Origin: Pedobacter sp. WC2423
GTDB taxonomy: Bacteria > Bacteroidota > Bacteroidia > Sphingobacteriales > Sphingobacteriaceae
Reading direction: 5' to 3'
Assembly (NCBI RefSeq): GCF_040822065.1
Contig: NZ_CP162005.1
Location: 1,302,001-1,366,000 of the forward strand
DNA length: 64,000 nt
Position numbers and translations under genes: made by a program. This document shows, in pieces, positions 41,849 through 51,570 of the stretch; position 1 is the first letter of the stretch; the number at the start of each line of letters is the position of its first letter. Under the pieces are notes generated by a model. It saw nothing but the letters and a program-made list of their open reading frames with translations. It did not search any database and was not told the DNA's origin.

Positions 41849-42848
41849 ATTTCCTGATTCCTTTGATAAAATAACTCCAGACTACACTGGAATGGTAAAC
41901 CCCGGTGTGTTTGGAGTAGGCTAATTGCTTTCTGGCTCTTTTAGCACCTGTCTTTCTGAGATTGGCTAAAAACTGAAAATGTGCTTTATTCACAGCCCAT
42001 GCAAATTTGGTCTCTCCTTTAATCAGAAACTGTATCCAGGCTACAAAATCAATAGTCATCCTGAGTGTTATACTCCATACCGCTTCCAGAGCCGGCAGGT
42101 TTTTCTGCATAATCATCAGGTTATTTCTAAAGTTCAAGAACACTTTATATGGACTATTGGTCGCTAAAGTACCGCCACCAACATGGTAAACCTCCGCATC
42201 AGGACAATAGACAATATGATATCCAAGATTTTTTAAACGCCAGCAAAGATCGATTTCTTCCATGTGCGCAAAAAGGTCAGGATCTAAACCTCCTGTTTCT
42301 TCCCATCGGGCGCGCTTGATAAAAAAAGCTGCACCGCTTGCCCAGAAGATTTCTTTAGCATCATTGTATTGCCCTGAATCATCCTCCACCTGATCAAAAA
42401 TCCTTCCTCTGCAAAAAGGGAAGGCATTGATATCCAGAAAACCACCCGCAGCACCAGCATATTCAAATTGAGTTTTATTCTTCTGCCATTTAATTTTAGG
42501 CTGAGCAGCCGCAATATGGGAATCTGCTTCCATCGCTTTGATTACAGGTTCAATCCAGTTCTCAGGAACCTCTACATCAGAATTCAATAAAACGTAATAA
42601 TCAGCCTTTACCTGTTTAAGAATCCGGTTATAACCCTCTGCAAATCCATAATTATGATCATTCACAATAACCTGTATATCAGGAAAACTGGTTCTTACAT
42701 AATCAACGGATCCATCTGTGGATGCATTGTCACCTACAACTAACTGAAGATTCGTATACCTGGTTTTAACTACTCCTGGTAAAAAATCAGACAATAGTTG
42801 TTTTCCATTCCAATTGAGGATCACAACAGCTACACTCGGCTCTGACAT
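41823..42848 (-). CDS. GT2-family glycosyltransferase
   Basis: A 341-residue GT-A fold transferase. The opening VAVVILNWNGKQLLSDFLP is typical, with the nucleotide-sugar site VVGDNASTDGS (about 36-47), the DXD-like VLLNSDVEVP (about 90), and the HMEEIDLCWRLKNLGYHIVYCPDAEVYHVGG block (about 200-230) of rhamnosyl/galactofuranosyl-type transferases. The C-terminal part has amphipathic helices that could sit at the membrane. It probably builds surface glycans from nucleotide sugars. The coding end overlaps aroQ by 26 bp. Confidence 0.93.
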   Translation of the reverse strand: MSEPSVAVVILNWNGKQLLSDFLPGVVKTRYTNLQLVVGDNASTDGSVDYVRTSFPDIQVIVNDHNYGFAEGYNRILKQVKADYYVLLNSDVEVPENWIEPVIKAMEADSHIAAAQPKIKWQKNKTQFEYAGAAGGFLDINAFPFCRGRIFDQVEDDSGQYNDAKEIFWASGAAFFIKRARWEETGGLDPDLFAHMEEIDLCWRLKNLGYHIVYCPDAEVYHVGGGTLATNSPYKVFLNFRNNLMIMQKNLPALEAVWSITLRMTIDFVAWIQFLIKGETKFAWAVNKAHFQFLANLRKTGAKRARKQLAYSKHTGVYHSSVVWSYFIKGIRKFSQLKDFR

Positions 42849-42954
42849 TAGCTTAATTTCTCGTTTACGTTCATAAAAAAATGGAGATCAAATAGGAAAA
42901 AAGCCTTTTTTATCATTATTTTGCCTGATTGAAAATGCAAACATAAATTAACCA

Positions 42955-43566
42955 ATGCACAATCCAGCTATATTTCCTCTTTTTTATCTTCCTCCTGTAA
43001 GTTATTTCTCTGCTTTAAACGCTCATAATTACGAATTCATTTTGGAAAAGGAAGAACATTTTCCAAAACAAACTTACCGCAACAGAACGAGGATTTATTC
43101 ACCAAACGGGGCTTTAGATCTATTTCTGCCAGTAATCAAAGGTTCAAAATACCACACGAAGGTCAAAGATGTAAAAATAAGTTATGATTTTAAATGGCAG
43201 CGCCTGCACTGGTTAAGTTTAGAAAGCTGTTACCGTAATTCTGCCTATTTTGAATACTATGAAGATGAACTCGCTGTTTTCTACCATAAGAAATTCGAGT
43301 TTCTTTTTGACTATAACCTGGAAATATTACAGTGGATCTTCAAACAACTAAAAAAACCAGCAGACTTTAATTTTACTACAGCATATGTTAAAGAAATAGC
43401 CCCTGAAAATGATTACAGACTGAAACTGCATTTCAAAGAACCTGAATTGATTACTCCTGCAAAACCTTATTTTCAGGTATTTGAAGATAGAATGGGATTT
43501 ATGCCAAACATGAGTATTGTTGATTTGTTATTCAATCAAGGTCCTCAGACCAAAAACTATCTTTAA
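42955..43566 (+). CDS. WbqC-family protein
   Basis: A 203-residue protein with the WbqC pattern: PLFYLPPVSYFSALNAHNYEFILEKEEHFPKQTYRNR near the start, a PVIKG strand, and HWLSLESCYRNSAYFEYYEDEL near residue 85. Members occur in O-antigen and surface polysaccharide loci, and some are thought to act in amino-sugar or aminoacyl transfer; the reaction is not well established. It begins a plus-strand run with corA (3-nt gap) and mgtE. Confidence 0.85.
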   Translation: MHNPAIFPLFYLPPVSYFSALNAHNYEFILEKEEHFPKQTYRNRTRIYSPNGALDLFLPVIKGSKYHTKVKDVKISYDFKWQRLHWLSLESCYRNSAYFEYYEDELAVFYHKKFEFLFDYNLEILQWIFKQLKKPADFNFTTAYVKEIAPENDYRLKLHFKEPELITPAKPYFQVFEDRMGFMPNMSIVDLLFNQGPQTKNYL

Positions 43567-43569
43567 AGT

Positions 43570-44694
43570 ATGGGCATTGATAAAAAAGGCAAATCACGTA
43601 AAAAGAAAAAGCGTTTAAAAATACCGCTGGCGGGCACCAGTCCGGGAGTAGTTTATATTGATGAAAATTCACTAAAACCAGTAATTACACTTCATAAAAT
43701 TAGTGCAGCAACTTATGAGAAGAAAGAACTTCCTAATATCAATCAGATTGCTCAGTTGCTTGCAGATAAGAACTTTACTTTCTGGATTGAAATAAAGGGA
43801 TTCGGATCTCCTGAATTGTTTGAAACCTTAAACAGTGAACTTCATGTTAACCGGTTAATCCTTGAAGATATTACCAGATCTTATCAAAGACCAAAACTAG
43901 AAGAATACGATGATTATGTTTTCGCGGTCAGCAGAATGCTTTTGCTCGATGAAGAAAAGAATCTCGAAAATGAGCAATTATCATTTATCCTGACAGATAA
44001 TGCCTTGATTACCCTACAAGAAAACTATGCCGACTGTTTTAATCCGGTTATCCAAAGGTTAAAAGCAGGGAAAGGAAACATCAGGATTTCAGGAAGCAGC
44101 TACATTATGTATGCACTCATGGATATTGTTGTAGATAAATATTTCGAAATCCTTAGTTTCTGGAGTGAAGAGCTTGATCAGATAGAAGATCGCCTGTTTG
44201 ATAAACCGGATAAGAGTTTTATGTTCGACGTGCAGCTGATCAAAAGAAACTTAATTAATATACGCAGGGTTGCATGGCCAGAAAGAGACAAACTAAATGA
44301 TATGCTTCGCAGTGATAGTCATCTTATCACTGAGCAAACCAAACCCTATATTCGTGACGCTTATGATCATTGTATACAAATTATTGATATAGTGGAGTCA
44401 CTGAAAGAGATTTCGGCCAGTAATATTGATATGCATCTGTCAATTATCAGTAACCGGATGAATGAAATCATGAAGGTACTTACTATCATTTCTTCCATAT
44501 TTATCCCACTTACTTTTATCGCCGGAGTTTACGGAATGAATTTCGCCAAAGAAGATCCCGTAACCCATAAATTTATGCCTTACAATATGCCGGAGCTGTA
44601 CGCTTCACACGGATATTTGTATACGATGCTGATTATGGTCGTGATCGCGGTGCTTCAGGTCATCTATTTTTGGCGAAAAGGATGGTTTAAATAA
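43570..44694 (+). CDS. corA: Magnesium/cobalt transporter CorA
   Basis: A 374-residue inner-membrane channel, pentameric in the family. A very basic N-terminus (KKGKSRKKKKRLK) precedes the alpha/beta cytoplasmic domain and the long stalk helix. Two C-terminal helices follow, the first ending in the selectivity motif YGMNF (about 320), the second VVIAVLQVIYFWRKGWFK with the basic ring. It starts 3 nt after the WbqC gene and is followed by mgtE 45 nt downstream, so two unrelated magnesium systems are side by side. Confidence 0.95.
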   Translation: MGIDKKGKSRKKKKRLKIPLAGTSPGVVYIDENSLKPVITLHKISAATYEKKELPNINQIAQLLADKNFTFWIEIKGFGSPELFETLNSELHVNRLILEDITRSYQRPKLEEYDDYVFAVSRMLLLDEEKNLENEQLSFILTDNALITLQENYADCFNPVIQRLKAGKGNIRISGSSYIMYALMDIVVDKYFEILSFWSEELDQIEDRLFDKPDKSFMFDVQLIKRNLINIRRVAWPERDKLNDMLRSDSHLITEQTKPYIRDAYDHCIQIIDIVESLKEISASNIDMHLSIISNRMNEIMKVLTIISSIFIPLTFIAGVYGMNFAKEDPVTHKFMPYNMPELYASHGYLYTMLIMVVIAVLQVIYFWRKGWFK

Positions 44695-44739
44695 ATGTCG
44701 GCGGTTATAAAAGAGAAAATATAATTACCTTAGCCGGGC

Positions 44740-46089
44740 ATGCAATCCTATGAACTAGACAAATCTGATGTTACCAAAATAAAATCCGCCCTTAATGGCA
44801 GCGATAATCAATTAGCTGTAATTCTGGATGAGTATCATGCGTCCGAAATTGCCATCTTATTTGAAAGCCTGACACAAGAGGACAGACAACGTATTATCAA
44901 CCTTCTTCCCGTTGAAACTGCATCAGAGATTTTTGCAGAGATGCATGAGGAAGCGCACCCTGAAGAATTACTTTTCCAGCTTCATCCAGATAAGCGTACA
45001 GAGATTGTAGAAGAACTCGATTACGATGATGCAACGGATATTATCTCGCAACTCGAGGAACACGAACAAAAAGAGATCCTCGAAGACCTGAGCGAAGACG
45101 ATGCCTCTCATATCAGAAACCTGCTGAGTTACGATGAAGATACAGCAGGAGGGCTGATGAATACCGAGTTTATCCGGATCCAGCTTCATTTGAAGAAAAA
45201 GGATGCTATCGACGAGATCATTAGACAAAGCGAGGAGATTGAAGAATTCTATACCATTTTTGTTGTAGATGAAAACAACGTATTTCAGGGAATTGTCTCC
45301 TTAAAAGACATTATCAAAGCTAAAGGAAATGTAGAAATCACTTCGTTGGTTAAGTCTGATGTAGCCTGGGTAAGTCCTGATACCGATCAGGAAGAAGTAG
45401 CAAGACTGATTTCTCAATATAATATTACCAGTATTCCTGTTCTGGACAATCAGATGAAACTATTGGGAAGAGTAACTTTTGATGACGTGATTGACGTTTT
45501 AGAAGATGAGAACACAGAAGACATTCTGAAAATATCCGGTGTATCAGAAGATGAAGAATTAAGCGGTAACTGGGTAGAAGCCGTAAAATCAAGATTACCC
45601 TGGTTAATTATCAATTTAGGGACCGCTTTCCTGGCCTCAGCAGTAGTAAGGCATTTCGAACCAACCATTGCTAAAATTGCAGTACTTTCTGCTTACATGA
45701 CTATTATTGCCGGAATGGGAGGTAACGCAGCCACTCAGGCACTCGCTGTAACCGTCAGAAGGATTTCCCTCTACGATCTGACCGACAACCAAGCCTACCG
45801 TACCGTCTTAAAAGAATTTACTGTTGGTCTGATCAATGGTGCCGTAACAGGCCTGATCGTTTTCATCTTTGCTCTTGTATTTGATGCAAACCCACTACTC
45901 GGACTTGTTATTTTTCTGGCGATGACCGGTAACCTGGTTATTGCGGGCGTAACAGGAGCAGGGATACCCCTGATACTTAAAAGAGTAGGTATAGACCCTG
46001 CAATTGCTTCATCCATTATCATTACTACTTTTACCGACGTATTTGGATTTTTACTTTTACTTGGAATGGCCAGTAAATTATTACTTTAA
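44740..46089 (+). CDS. mgtE: Magnesium transporter MgtE
   Basis: A 449-residue Mg2+ channel. The N-terminal superhelical domain (about 1-130) has repeated E-rich motifs (LEEHEQKEILEDLSEDDASHI). Two CBS domains lie at about 140-260 (LLSYDEDTAGGLMNTEF, then VTFDDVIDVLEDENTEDI). A plug helix and five membrane helices follow, with the conserved GMGGNAATQALAVTVR block at about 325 and TGAGIPLILKRVGIDPA near 410. The acidic cytosolic face senses intracellular Mg2+. It is likely co-transcribed with corA. Confidence 0.96.
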   Translation: MQSYELDKSDVTKIKSALNGSDNQLAVILDEYHASEIAILFESLTQEDRQRIINLLPVETASEIFAEMHEEAHPEELLFQLHPDKRTEIVEELDYDDATDIISQLEEHEQKEILEDLSEDDASHIRNLLSYDEDTAGGLMNTEFIRIQLHLKKKDAIDEIIRQSEEIEEFYTIFVVDENNVFQGIVSLKDIIKAKGNVEITSLVKSDVAWVSPDTDQEEVARLISQYNITSIPVLDNQMKLLGRVTFDDVIDVLEDENTEDILKISGVSEDEELSGNWVEAVKSRLPWLIINLGTAFLASAVVRHFEPTIAKIAVLSAYMTIIAGMGGNAATQALAVTVRRISLYDLTDNQAYRTVLKEFTVGLINGAVTGLIVFIFALVFDANPLLGLVIFLAMTGNLVIAGVTGAGIPLILKRVGIDPAIASSIIITTFTDVFGFLLLLGMASKLLL

Positions 46090-46108
46090 ATCAAAATAAT
46101 AAAGCAGC

Positions 46109-47125
46109 TTACTCATCGTCCATATTAATTTGTGAAGGAGAATATTCAAAAAGACCCAAAATAGTATTCGCCTCATCTATAAAGCGTTCGATCTTTTTGG
46201 TATCCCTGAAATTAATCAAAATTAATTGTCTCGTCTTTCCCTGACCAGGAAGATCAAGAACAGCCTTTACTTCTGTTCCGGTATAGATAAAGTTCGTAGA
46301 CTTGCGAACAATTAAAAACTGGATAAAATCATCAAATGAATAGCGCTTGCGAATAGCACCACCCAGCATCGAATAGATGATCTCACGGTTATTCTTATCC
46401 AAACTTACAGAAGTAAAAAATGCGTTTACAAAGATCCCGCCTAATACCAGAGGAAGATAAGTAACCATTAATCTTTTATAATTTTCCCTGTCATTCATAA
46501 AATCCGGATGAGCCAGAATAAAGAAAGTTAATGCAATCAATAAAATCCCTACAATCAGGCCACCTGTTTTATTGAAAAGTATTTTATAAATACCATTTTC
46601 TTCCTTAAAAAACTGGAAGTCAAAAACAGGGGATTTAACATGCAGCGGACGATTAGAAAATACAAGCTCATTGATTCTTGGTAAAACTTCCTCTTCGTAA
46701 GCAACCAGATTTTTATTCGTTAATTTAGAATATCCACAAGAAATAAGGATTCCTTTTCCATGTCTGTTCTCTTTGGAGAACACCTTATAACTTATAGCAC
46801 CCATCGTATCATAAGGAGTGATCGTCGCAATCTGATCGAAAGGAATAGTGTGAGTCGTAAACCCAAAAAATTTCGTATAAAGTTCCCTGCTATTTCCATC
46901 AAAAACAGCTTTACGCTCTCCTGATCCATATAAAAAAAGAGCAAGCAATAAAATCAGCCCTTCAAATATAAGCAACGTTGAAACATTGGTTAAGGTATCG
47001 GTCAGGAATAAAGTAACATTCAGCGTTGTAAATGCGATCAGATAAATTATACTGATTCTGCGTGCCATTCTCGCCGGGTAAATCGTTAGGGTATCAGCTT
47101 CGTTAATCCAGTAGGTTTTCGCCAT
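46109..47125 (-). CDS. Integral membrane protein of unknown function
   Basis: A 338-residue protein with four hydrophobic segments: a pair at about 22-70 and another pair at about 185-230. Between and after them are soluble stretches that look beta-rich (KAVFDGNSRELYTKFFGFTTHTIPFDQIATITPYD), resembling a PH-like fold used twice. No catalytic motif is seen. It has a lysine- and arginine-rich character near the membrane. It follows an exported hypothetical gene on the same strand after 15 nt. I do not recognise a named family. Confidence 0.7.
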   Translation of the reverse strand: MAKTYWINEADTLTIYPARMARRISIIYLIAFTTLNVTLFLTDTLTNVSTLLIFEGLILLLALFLYGSGERKAVFDGNSRELYTKFFGFTTHTIPFDQIATITPYDTMGAISYKVFSKENRHGKGILISCGYSKLTNKNLVAYEEEVLPRINELVFSNRPLHVKSPVFDFQFFKEENGIYKILFNKTGGLIVGILLIALTFFILAHPDFMNDRENYKRLMVTYLPLVLGGIFVNAFFTSVSLDKNNREIIYSMLGGAIRKRYSFDDFIQFLIVRKSTNFIYTGTEVKAVLDLPGQGKTRQLILINFRDTKKIERFIDEANTILGLFEYSPSQINMDDE

Positions 47126-47140
47126 TTTGTTTATATTAGT

Positions 47141-47563
47141 TTAGATGCAGGACTCACAAAGATAAGTAACCTGGTAATATTTTTTACCGTCCTCATAACG
47201 GGTAGTTCCACTGGAAATTATCTTTTCTCCTTTTAAAAAAGTCTTTTGATCAACACCAGTCAGCTTTTGATACGCTGCCTTCGCCGGAACCAGATAACTA
47301 ATAGTCTTTGTGGCCATTTCCTGAGTATAATGAATAAATAAGTACTCCTGTGCAGTTTTATTATGATACAAGTATAAAAAGCCACCTGCCTTTTTCGGGC
47401 CACCATATACCTTTTTAAAGCCATTTTTCTTCAAAATCTGCGGATGTGTAACAGCAGCGTCTTTCCAAAACGAGAATAAGCTATCGTGTTGAAATGTTTG
47501 TGCCACACTACATGTGCTCAATAATAAAAATGGAAGCGCAATCAGAATTAAATATCTCTTCAT
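47141..47563 (-). CDS. Exported hypothetical protein
   Basis: This encodes 140 residues with a clear signal peptide (MKRYLILIALPFLLLSTCSVAQ). The cysteine in LSTC is a poor lipobox because Thr precedes it, so signal peptidase I cleavage after VAQ is more likely. The mature part is beta-rich (KKAGGFLYLYHNKTAQEYLFIHY) and ends in CESC. It lies 15 nt upstream of the membrane protein gene. Function unknown. Confidence 0.65.
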   Translation of the reverse strand: MKRYLILIALPFLLLSTCSVAQTFQHDSLFSFWKDAAVTHPQILKKNGFKKVYGGPKKAGGFLYLYHNKTAQEYLFIHYTQEMATKTISYLVPAKAAYQKLTGVDQKTFLKGEKIISSGTTRYEDGKKYYQVTYLCESCI

Positions 47564-47588
47564 TTTATAATATAATTTATCTCATAAA

Positions 47589-47620
47589 AAAGCCGCTGCC
47601 TTTAATAAAGCAGCGGCTTT
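47589..47620 (-). terminator. Terminator of the ohr gene
   Basis: The 11-bp perfect stem AAAGCCGCTGC / GCAGCGGCTTT has a 10-nt loop and, on the minus strand, a following U6-like run. Confidence 0.85.
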
Positions 47621-47635
47621 ATATTTATTTAAGCG

Positions 47636-48046
47636 CTATATAGCAGTAACTCTTGTTTCAATGTTACCTCTTGTAGCTTTTGAATAAGGACATGCCTTAT
47701 GCGCTTTGTCAGCCAGTTTCTGAGTTTCCTCATGACTGAGTCCCGGAATATGTACATCCAGCTCTGCCGACAATACATAAGCATTACCATCCTGATTGAA
47801 CGAAACCTGTACATTTACAGTAGCATCAGTTACTTCTACACCTTCGTTTTTTGCCACCGCATGTAATGCACCCAGATAACAAGGACCCCATGCCGCAGCG
47901 AATAATTGTTCAGGATTAGTAGCTCCTCCCTGACCACCCATTTCTTTAGGTGTTCTGACTTCAAATTCTATTGTTCCGTCACTTGATTTTATATGGCCAT
48001 CACGACCTCCTTTAGCCAGTACTGCGGCTGTATATAACTTTTCCAT
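47636..48046 (-). CDS. ohr: Organic hydroperoxide resistance protein (OsmC/Ohr)
   Basis: A 136-residue thiol peroxidase that detoxifies organic hydroperoxides with lipoyl-dependent recycling. The first redox cysteine lies in NPEQLFAAAWGPCYLGAL (about 55), the second in HKACPYSKATRGNI (about 120). The catalytic arginine lies in FEVRTPKEMGGQGGATNPEQL. It is the Ohr rather than the OsmC branch by the ATRGNI ending. Monocistronic with a strong terminator. A peroxide-sensing OhrR gene is not seen nearby. Confidence 0.92.
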   Translation of the reverse strand: MEKLYTAAVLAKGGRDGHIKSSDGTIEFEVRTPKEMGGQGGATNPEQLFAAAWGPCYLGALHAVAKNEGVEVTDATVNVQVSFNQDGNAYVLSAELDVHIPGLSHEETQKLADKAHKACPYSKATRGNIETRVTAI

Positions 48047-48091
48047 GTTTTCTTGTTTATGATACTACAACAAAAATCTATGCCTTAAGTT

Positions 48092-50254
48092 TTATATTTT
48101 AATCCTTTCAGTTAACTTAAATATATCATAGGCCACTTTCTGGATCATCTCATACTGTTCAATGACCATCATTTCATTGGGATCAATCACTTTATTATCA
48201 TCCCTTATGCTTTTAATTAAAGGCACATTATTAGGCTCTCCATCATTTTTAATCAGGTATTCTGCAGAAAGGTTCAGCAGATAAAGCGTATTATTTACGG
48301 TTGGCTTGAGTTCCTCAGGATGAGTTAATGTAAAAGCATGCTCTTTAAAATAAAGCGAAAGTGTCGCTGTATAAGAAGACAGCAAATGATTAAGCGCAGT
48401 AAACTGATGCATTTCGGGCATTAAACGCTGTTTACTCTTAGGCTCAGAAAACATCTTTTGGAAAATAGAAGATAAATTCGCAGACGTTACATAAACCTCT
48501 TTGCGTGCTAACCTGTAATTGGTCAGATTGTGTTCTGTCTCCGTATATAAAAGCGTAACCTGATCAAAATAGGCCATATTCGCTCTTAAAGTACTGAGCA
48601 TGGCTTCTTTTAAATTCTTATTCTCCCAGTTAGGGAACAAAGTATAACTTCCTAATAAAGCTATTGCAGAACCAATTAAAGTATCGAAAATCCTTTCCCT
48701 GGCTACAGACAAGCTACCCATTCCTAAAAAATCGAATAAAACCAGGATATAAGGTGTCATAAATAACACACTCACAATATAATTCTTCCTTTGAAAACTG
48801 TAAGTCCCGATCATACAAAATAACAGGATAAAAAACAGCGTATGCTTATCATGGATATAAATCAGGATTCCCATCCCAACCAGCGCACCGACAACAGTCC
48901 CGATTAAACGTTCGTAATTGCGCTGCTTGGTCAAACTAAAAGCTGGTTTTGAAATAACCAGTACCGTCAGCAATATCCAGTAACTATGAGAAGAATCCAG
49001 CATTTTGGCAACCAGATACCCAATCAGCATCGCAATTGCTACGCGCATTGCATGTCTGAAAGTAGAAGAACTAAAGGTAAGGTTATCAAAAAACAGCTTG
49101 GCATCAAATTTCTGCCGCGTAATAAAACGCTCTGTATCTACTGCATTGCTATTTTTTAAATTCTTTTTCTCTTTCTTATTGAAATATCCATTGATCGTTT
49201 TAACCCTTGCAGCTATATTTTCAATATTTACTTCTATATTTTTCAATGCAATCAGGCCCAGCGTATTATACTTGCCGTCTGTATTATCTTTTTCAAGTAC
49301 ATTGATCTCATCCTTCAGCCGCTTCACATCTTCAGTCAATACCGCAGGCGGACGGGGAGTACCACCAGTTTTAAGCGCAAATGCAATTTCATCCAGCTCC
49401 CAGGCAATCCTGTTGATAATCCGCTCATAGCGGGAAAGTATTCCAGCCTTGTCAAATTGATCATGAAGTTGCTTATAGTTATAATAAGTAGACATCACCT
49501 GCTCATACAGATCCACCATATCTACAAAAACCAATAATAAGAAACGGCCTTCCGGTGTTGACTCCCTGACAATTTCACGCGTCTTAAATAATACTTCTCT
49601 TACCGCATCCTGCTTTTCATGAACAGCCACCTGAAGCTGGATCAGCTCTGCATAATTGTCATCATAATTCGTATTTTCATGGTAAAACTTCGCCTTCGCT
49701 CTCAGAAATTCACTGACCTCGTGGATAGAGTCGCTCAGCGTTTGCTGCACCAGGCGATAGGGCCTGAGCCTGTAAAAGAAATAACTTAGAACTGTATACC
49801 ACAAACTACCCGAAAAGACAAGTGCAGAATAGATCAGCACATCTTTCCATGGCCTCACATCATCAATACTCAATACCATGATCAGCAAAGACGCCGTACC
49901 TACCAAAGCCGCTCTTGTGCCGTAAAGAAAAAACATGGAGAACAGGAAACTGCAAGCCACCAGCAGCACTGCAATAAAATACTGGTTCTTATTCGTTAAA
50001 CCTACAATCACTGACAACACTGTGATTAATACCGTAGTCACCAGCATTGCATTTCTGCGGTGAACAATAGGGCCCGGAGTGTCAACTACGCTTACACACA
50101 GTGCACCCAGTGATAAAGTTATTCCATACTTAAGCAGACCAAACTGAGCCAGGATTAAAGAGGGCAGAAGCACCCCGAAAGTGATTCGCAGCCCATCTGC
50201 AAAATAGGTACTCAGTAAAAAATCATGTATACTTCTGATGGGACGGTTAAACAT
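48092..50254 (-). CDS. FUSC-family inner-membrane protein (YccS/YhfK type)
   Basis: A 720-residue protein with two clusters of about five to six membrane helices (about 15-160 and 395-540), separated by a long helical soluble region and followed by a C-terminal helical domain. The layout FUSC then cytoplasmic domain then FUSC_2 matches YccS-type proteins and aromatic-acid exporters of the AaeB kind. In the second cluster, RVAIAMLIGYLVAKMLDSSHSYWILLTVLVISKP is characteristic. The substrate is unknown. It stands alone, 45 bp upstream of ohr on the same strand. Confidence 0.9.
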   Translation of the reverse strand: MFNRPIRSIHDFLLSTYFADGLRITFGVLLPSLILAQFGLLKYGITLSLGALCVSVVDTPGPIVHRRNAMLVTTVLITVLSVIVGLTNKNQYFIAVLLVACSFLFSMFFLYGTRAALVGTASLLIMVLSIDDVRPWKDVLIYSALVFSGSLWYTVLSYFFYRLRPYRLVQQTLSDSIHEVSEFLRAKAKFYHENTNYDDNYAELIQLQVAVHEKQDAVREVLFKTREIVRESTPEGRFLLLVFVDMVDLYEQVMSTYYNYKQLHDQFDKAGILSRYERIINRIAWELDEIAFALKTGGTPRPPAVLTEDVKRLKDEINVLEKDNTDGKYNTLGLIALKNIEVNIENIAARVKTINGYFNKKEKKNLKNSNAVDTERFITRQKFDAKLFFDNLTFSSSTFRHAMRVAIAMLIGYLVAKMLDSSHSYWILLTVLVISKPAFSLTKQRNYERLIGTVVGALVGMGILIYIHDKHTLFFILLFCMIGTYSFQRKNYIVSVLFMTPYILVLFDFLGMGSLSVARERIFDTLIGSAIALLGSYTLFPNWENKNLKEAMLSTLRANMAYFDQVTLLYTETEHNLTNYRLARKEVYVTSANLSSIFQKMFSEPKSKQRLMPEMHQFTALNHLLSSYTATLSLYFKEHAFTLTHPEELKPTVNNTLYLLNLSAEYLIKNDGEPNNVPLIKSIRDDNKVIDPNEMMVIEQYEMIQKVAYDIFKLTERIKI

Positions 50255-50320
50255 TTCTGGAGGTTAATATTTGAATTGAGCAATAATCTGACCGAAACAA
50301 CTTAATTTAATCCGTGTAAA

Positions 50321-51535
50321 TCAAGAATGGTGCTTTTTAAGTGCAGCAGAACAAATAAACAGGCCGATAAGTGTTAAAAAAGCAGCCATTAAAAATGGTG
50401 CACCCGGAAAATAAATTGCATGTTTTGGATTGGTGAAATAAGCAAAAAGATTGTTCATCATTAACGGGCCGAAGATTGCCGCAACACTCATCAAACTCGC
50501 CGTAAACCCCTGTATCTCACCTTGTGCATTGGCTTCAACATTATTGGAAATAATCCCCTGCATTGCCGGTCCATAAATACCCGCCAGTCCATAAGGAAGC
50601 ATAAAAGCGAACATCATCCAGCCCTGTGTCGCGAATGCAAACAAAACAAATCCTACCATGTATAAAACAAGACCATAAAAAACAGCCTTTTCCTGTCCGA
50701 TCTTAGGAATAATTATCCGGATCAATCCGCCCTGTACTACACCAACTACAATTCCGACAAAACCCAGAGAATATCCTACCCAGGCTTCATTCCAATGAAA
50801 CTTTTCCATGGTATAATAAGTCCAGGTAGACTGAACAGCATGTGCTGCCAGGTATAAAAGAAATAACGCAGCCAGAAGACCTATCAATTTAGGATACTTT
50901 ACCACCCGCAATAAAGACCCGACAGGATTTGCTCTTTTCCAGTCAAAACTTCTTCTGTTTTCTTTAGCTAACGATTCTGGTAAGATGAAATAACCATAAA
51001 GCCAGTTGACCAGGGCCAGCACAGCTGAAATAATAAAAGGGATCCTAAGCCCGAACTGACTGAATACACCACCAATCACAGGTCCCACAATAAAACCTAT
51101 ACCAAATGCAGCTCCAATCATTCCGAAATTCTGTGCCCTTTTTTCCGGTGTACTTACATCAGCAATGTAGGCCATGGCCGTAGTAAAACTTGCCCCGGTA
51201 ACTCCTGCCAATGCTCTCCCTACAAATAACCAGCCTATAGTTGGTGCAAAAGCCAGGAAAATATAATCAATACCTAAACCAAATAAAGAAGCTAAAAGTA
51301 TCGGCCTGCGGCCAAATTTATCGCTCAACCCACCTAAAACAGGAGCACTGATAAACTGCATAACAGAGTATGACATAGTCAGATAACCACCATAAAGCGC
51401 AGCAACACTTAATCCTCCGCCAGTAAGTTCTTCAATTAATTTTGGTAAAACGGGGATGATAATTCCAAATCCCGTAAAGTCAATCAGTAAAGTGATAAAA
51501 ATAAATCCAATTGCAGATTTCTTTGGAGAGGCCAT
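50321..51535 (-). CDS. TetA-like (TCR) MFS drug exporter
   Basis: A 404-residue inner-membrane antiporter with twelve predicted helices. The opening [21 protein letters not shown] is the TetA-type helix 1; the loop 2-3 motif [14 protein letters not shown] and helix 5 motif C ([19 protein letters not shown]) follow. [22 protein letters not shown] is also TetA-like. Chromosomal Bacteroidota relatives are common and need not confer tetracycline resistance. No TetR regulator is divergent from it, unlike acquired tet genes. Confidence 0.9.
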   Translation of the reverse strand: MASPKKSAIGFIFITLLIDFTGFGIIIPVLPKLIEELTGGGLSVAALYGGYLTMSYSVMQFISAPVLGGLSDKFGRRPILLASLFGLGIDYIFLAFAPTIGWLFVGRALAGVTGASFTTAMAYIADVSTPEKRAQNFGMIGAAFGIGFIVGPVIGGVFSQFGLRIPFIISAVLALVNWLYGYFILPESLAKENRRSFDWKRANPVGSLLRVVKYPKLIGLLAALFLLYLAAHAVQSTWTYYTMEKFHWNEAWVGYSLGFVGIVVGVVQGGLIRIIIPKIGQEKAVFYGLVLYMVGFVLFAFATQGWMMFAFMLPYGLAGIYGPAMQGIISNNVEANAQGEIQGFTASLMSVAAIFGPLMMNNLFAYFTNPKHAIYFPGAPFLMAAFLTLIGLFICSAALKKHHS

Positions 51536-51570
51536 ATGATAAATTAAACCGTAAATTTAGATTAATTTCT

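Noticed and set aside
49005..49430. 141-codon plus-strand ORF inside the FUSC gene
   Set aside because: It is fully antisense to a long, well-supported coding frame; shadow ORFs of this size are common opposite membrane proteins.
50321..51535. Acquired tetracycline-resistance gene
   Set aside because: The protein is TetA-like, but there is no tetR, no mobile element and base composition matches the surroundings; a chromosomal MFS exporter is more likely.
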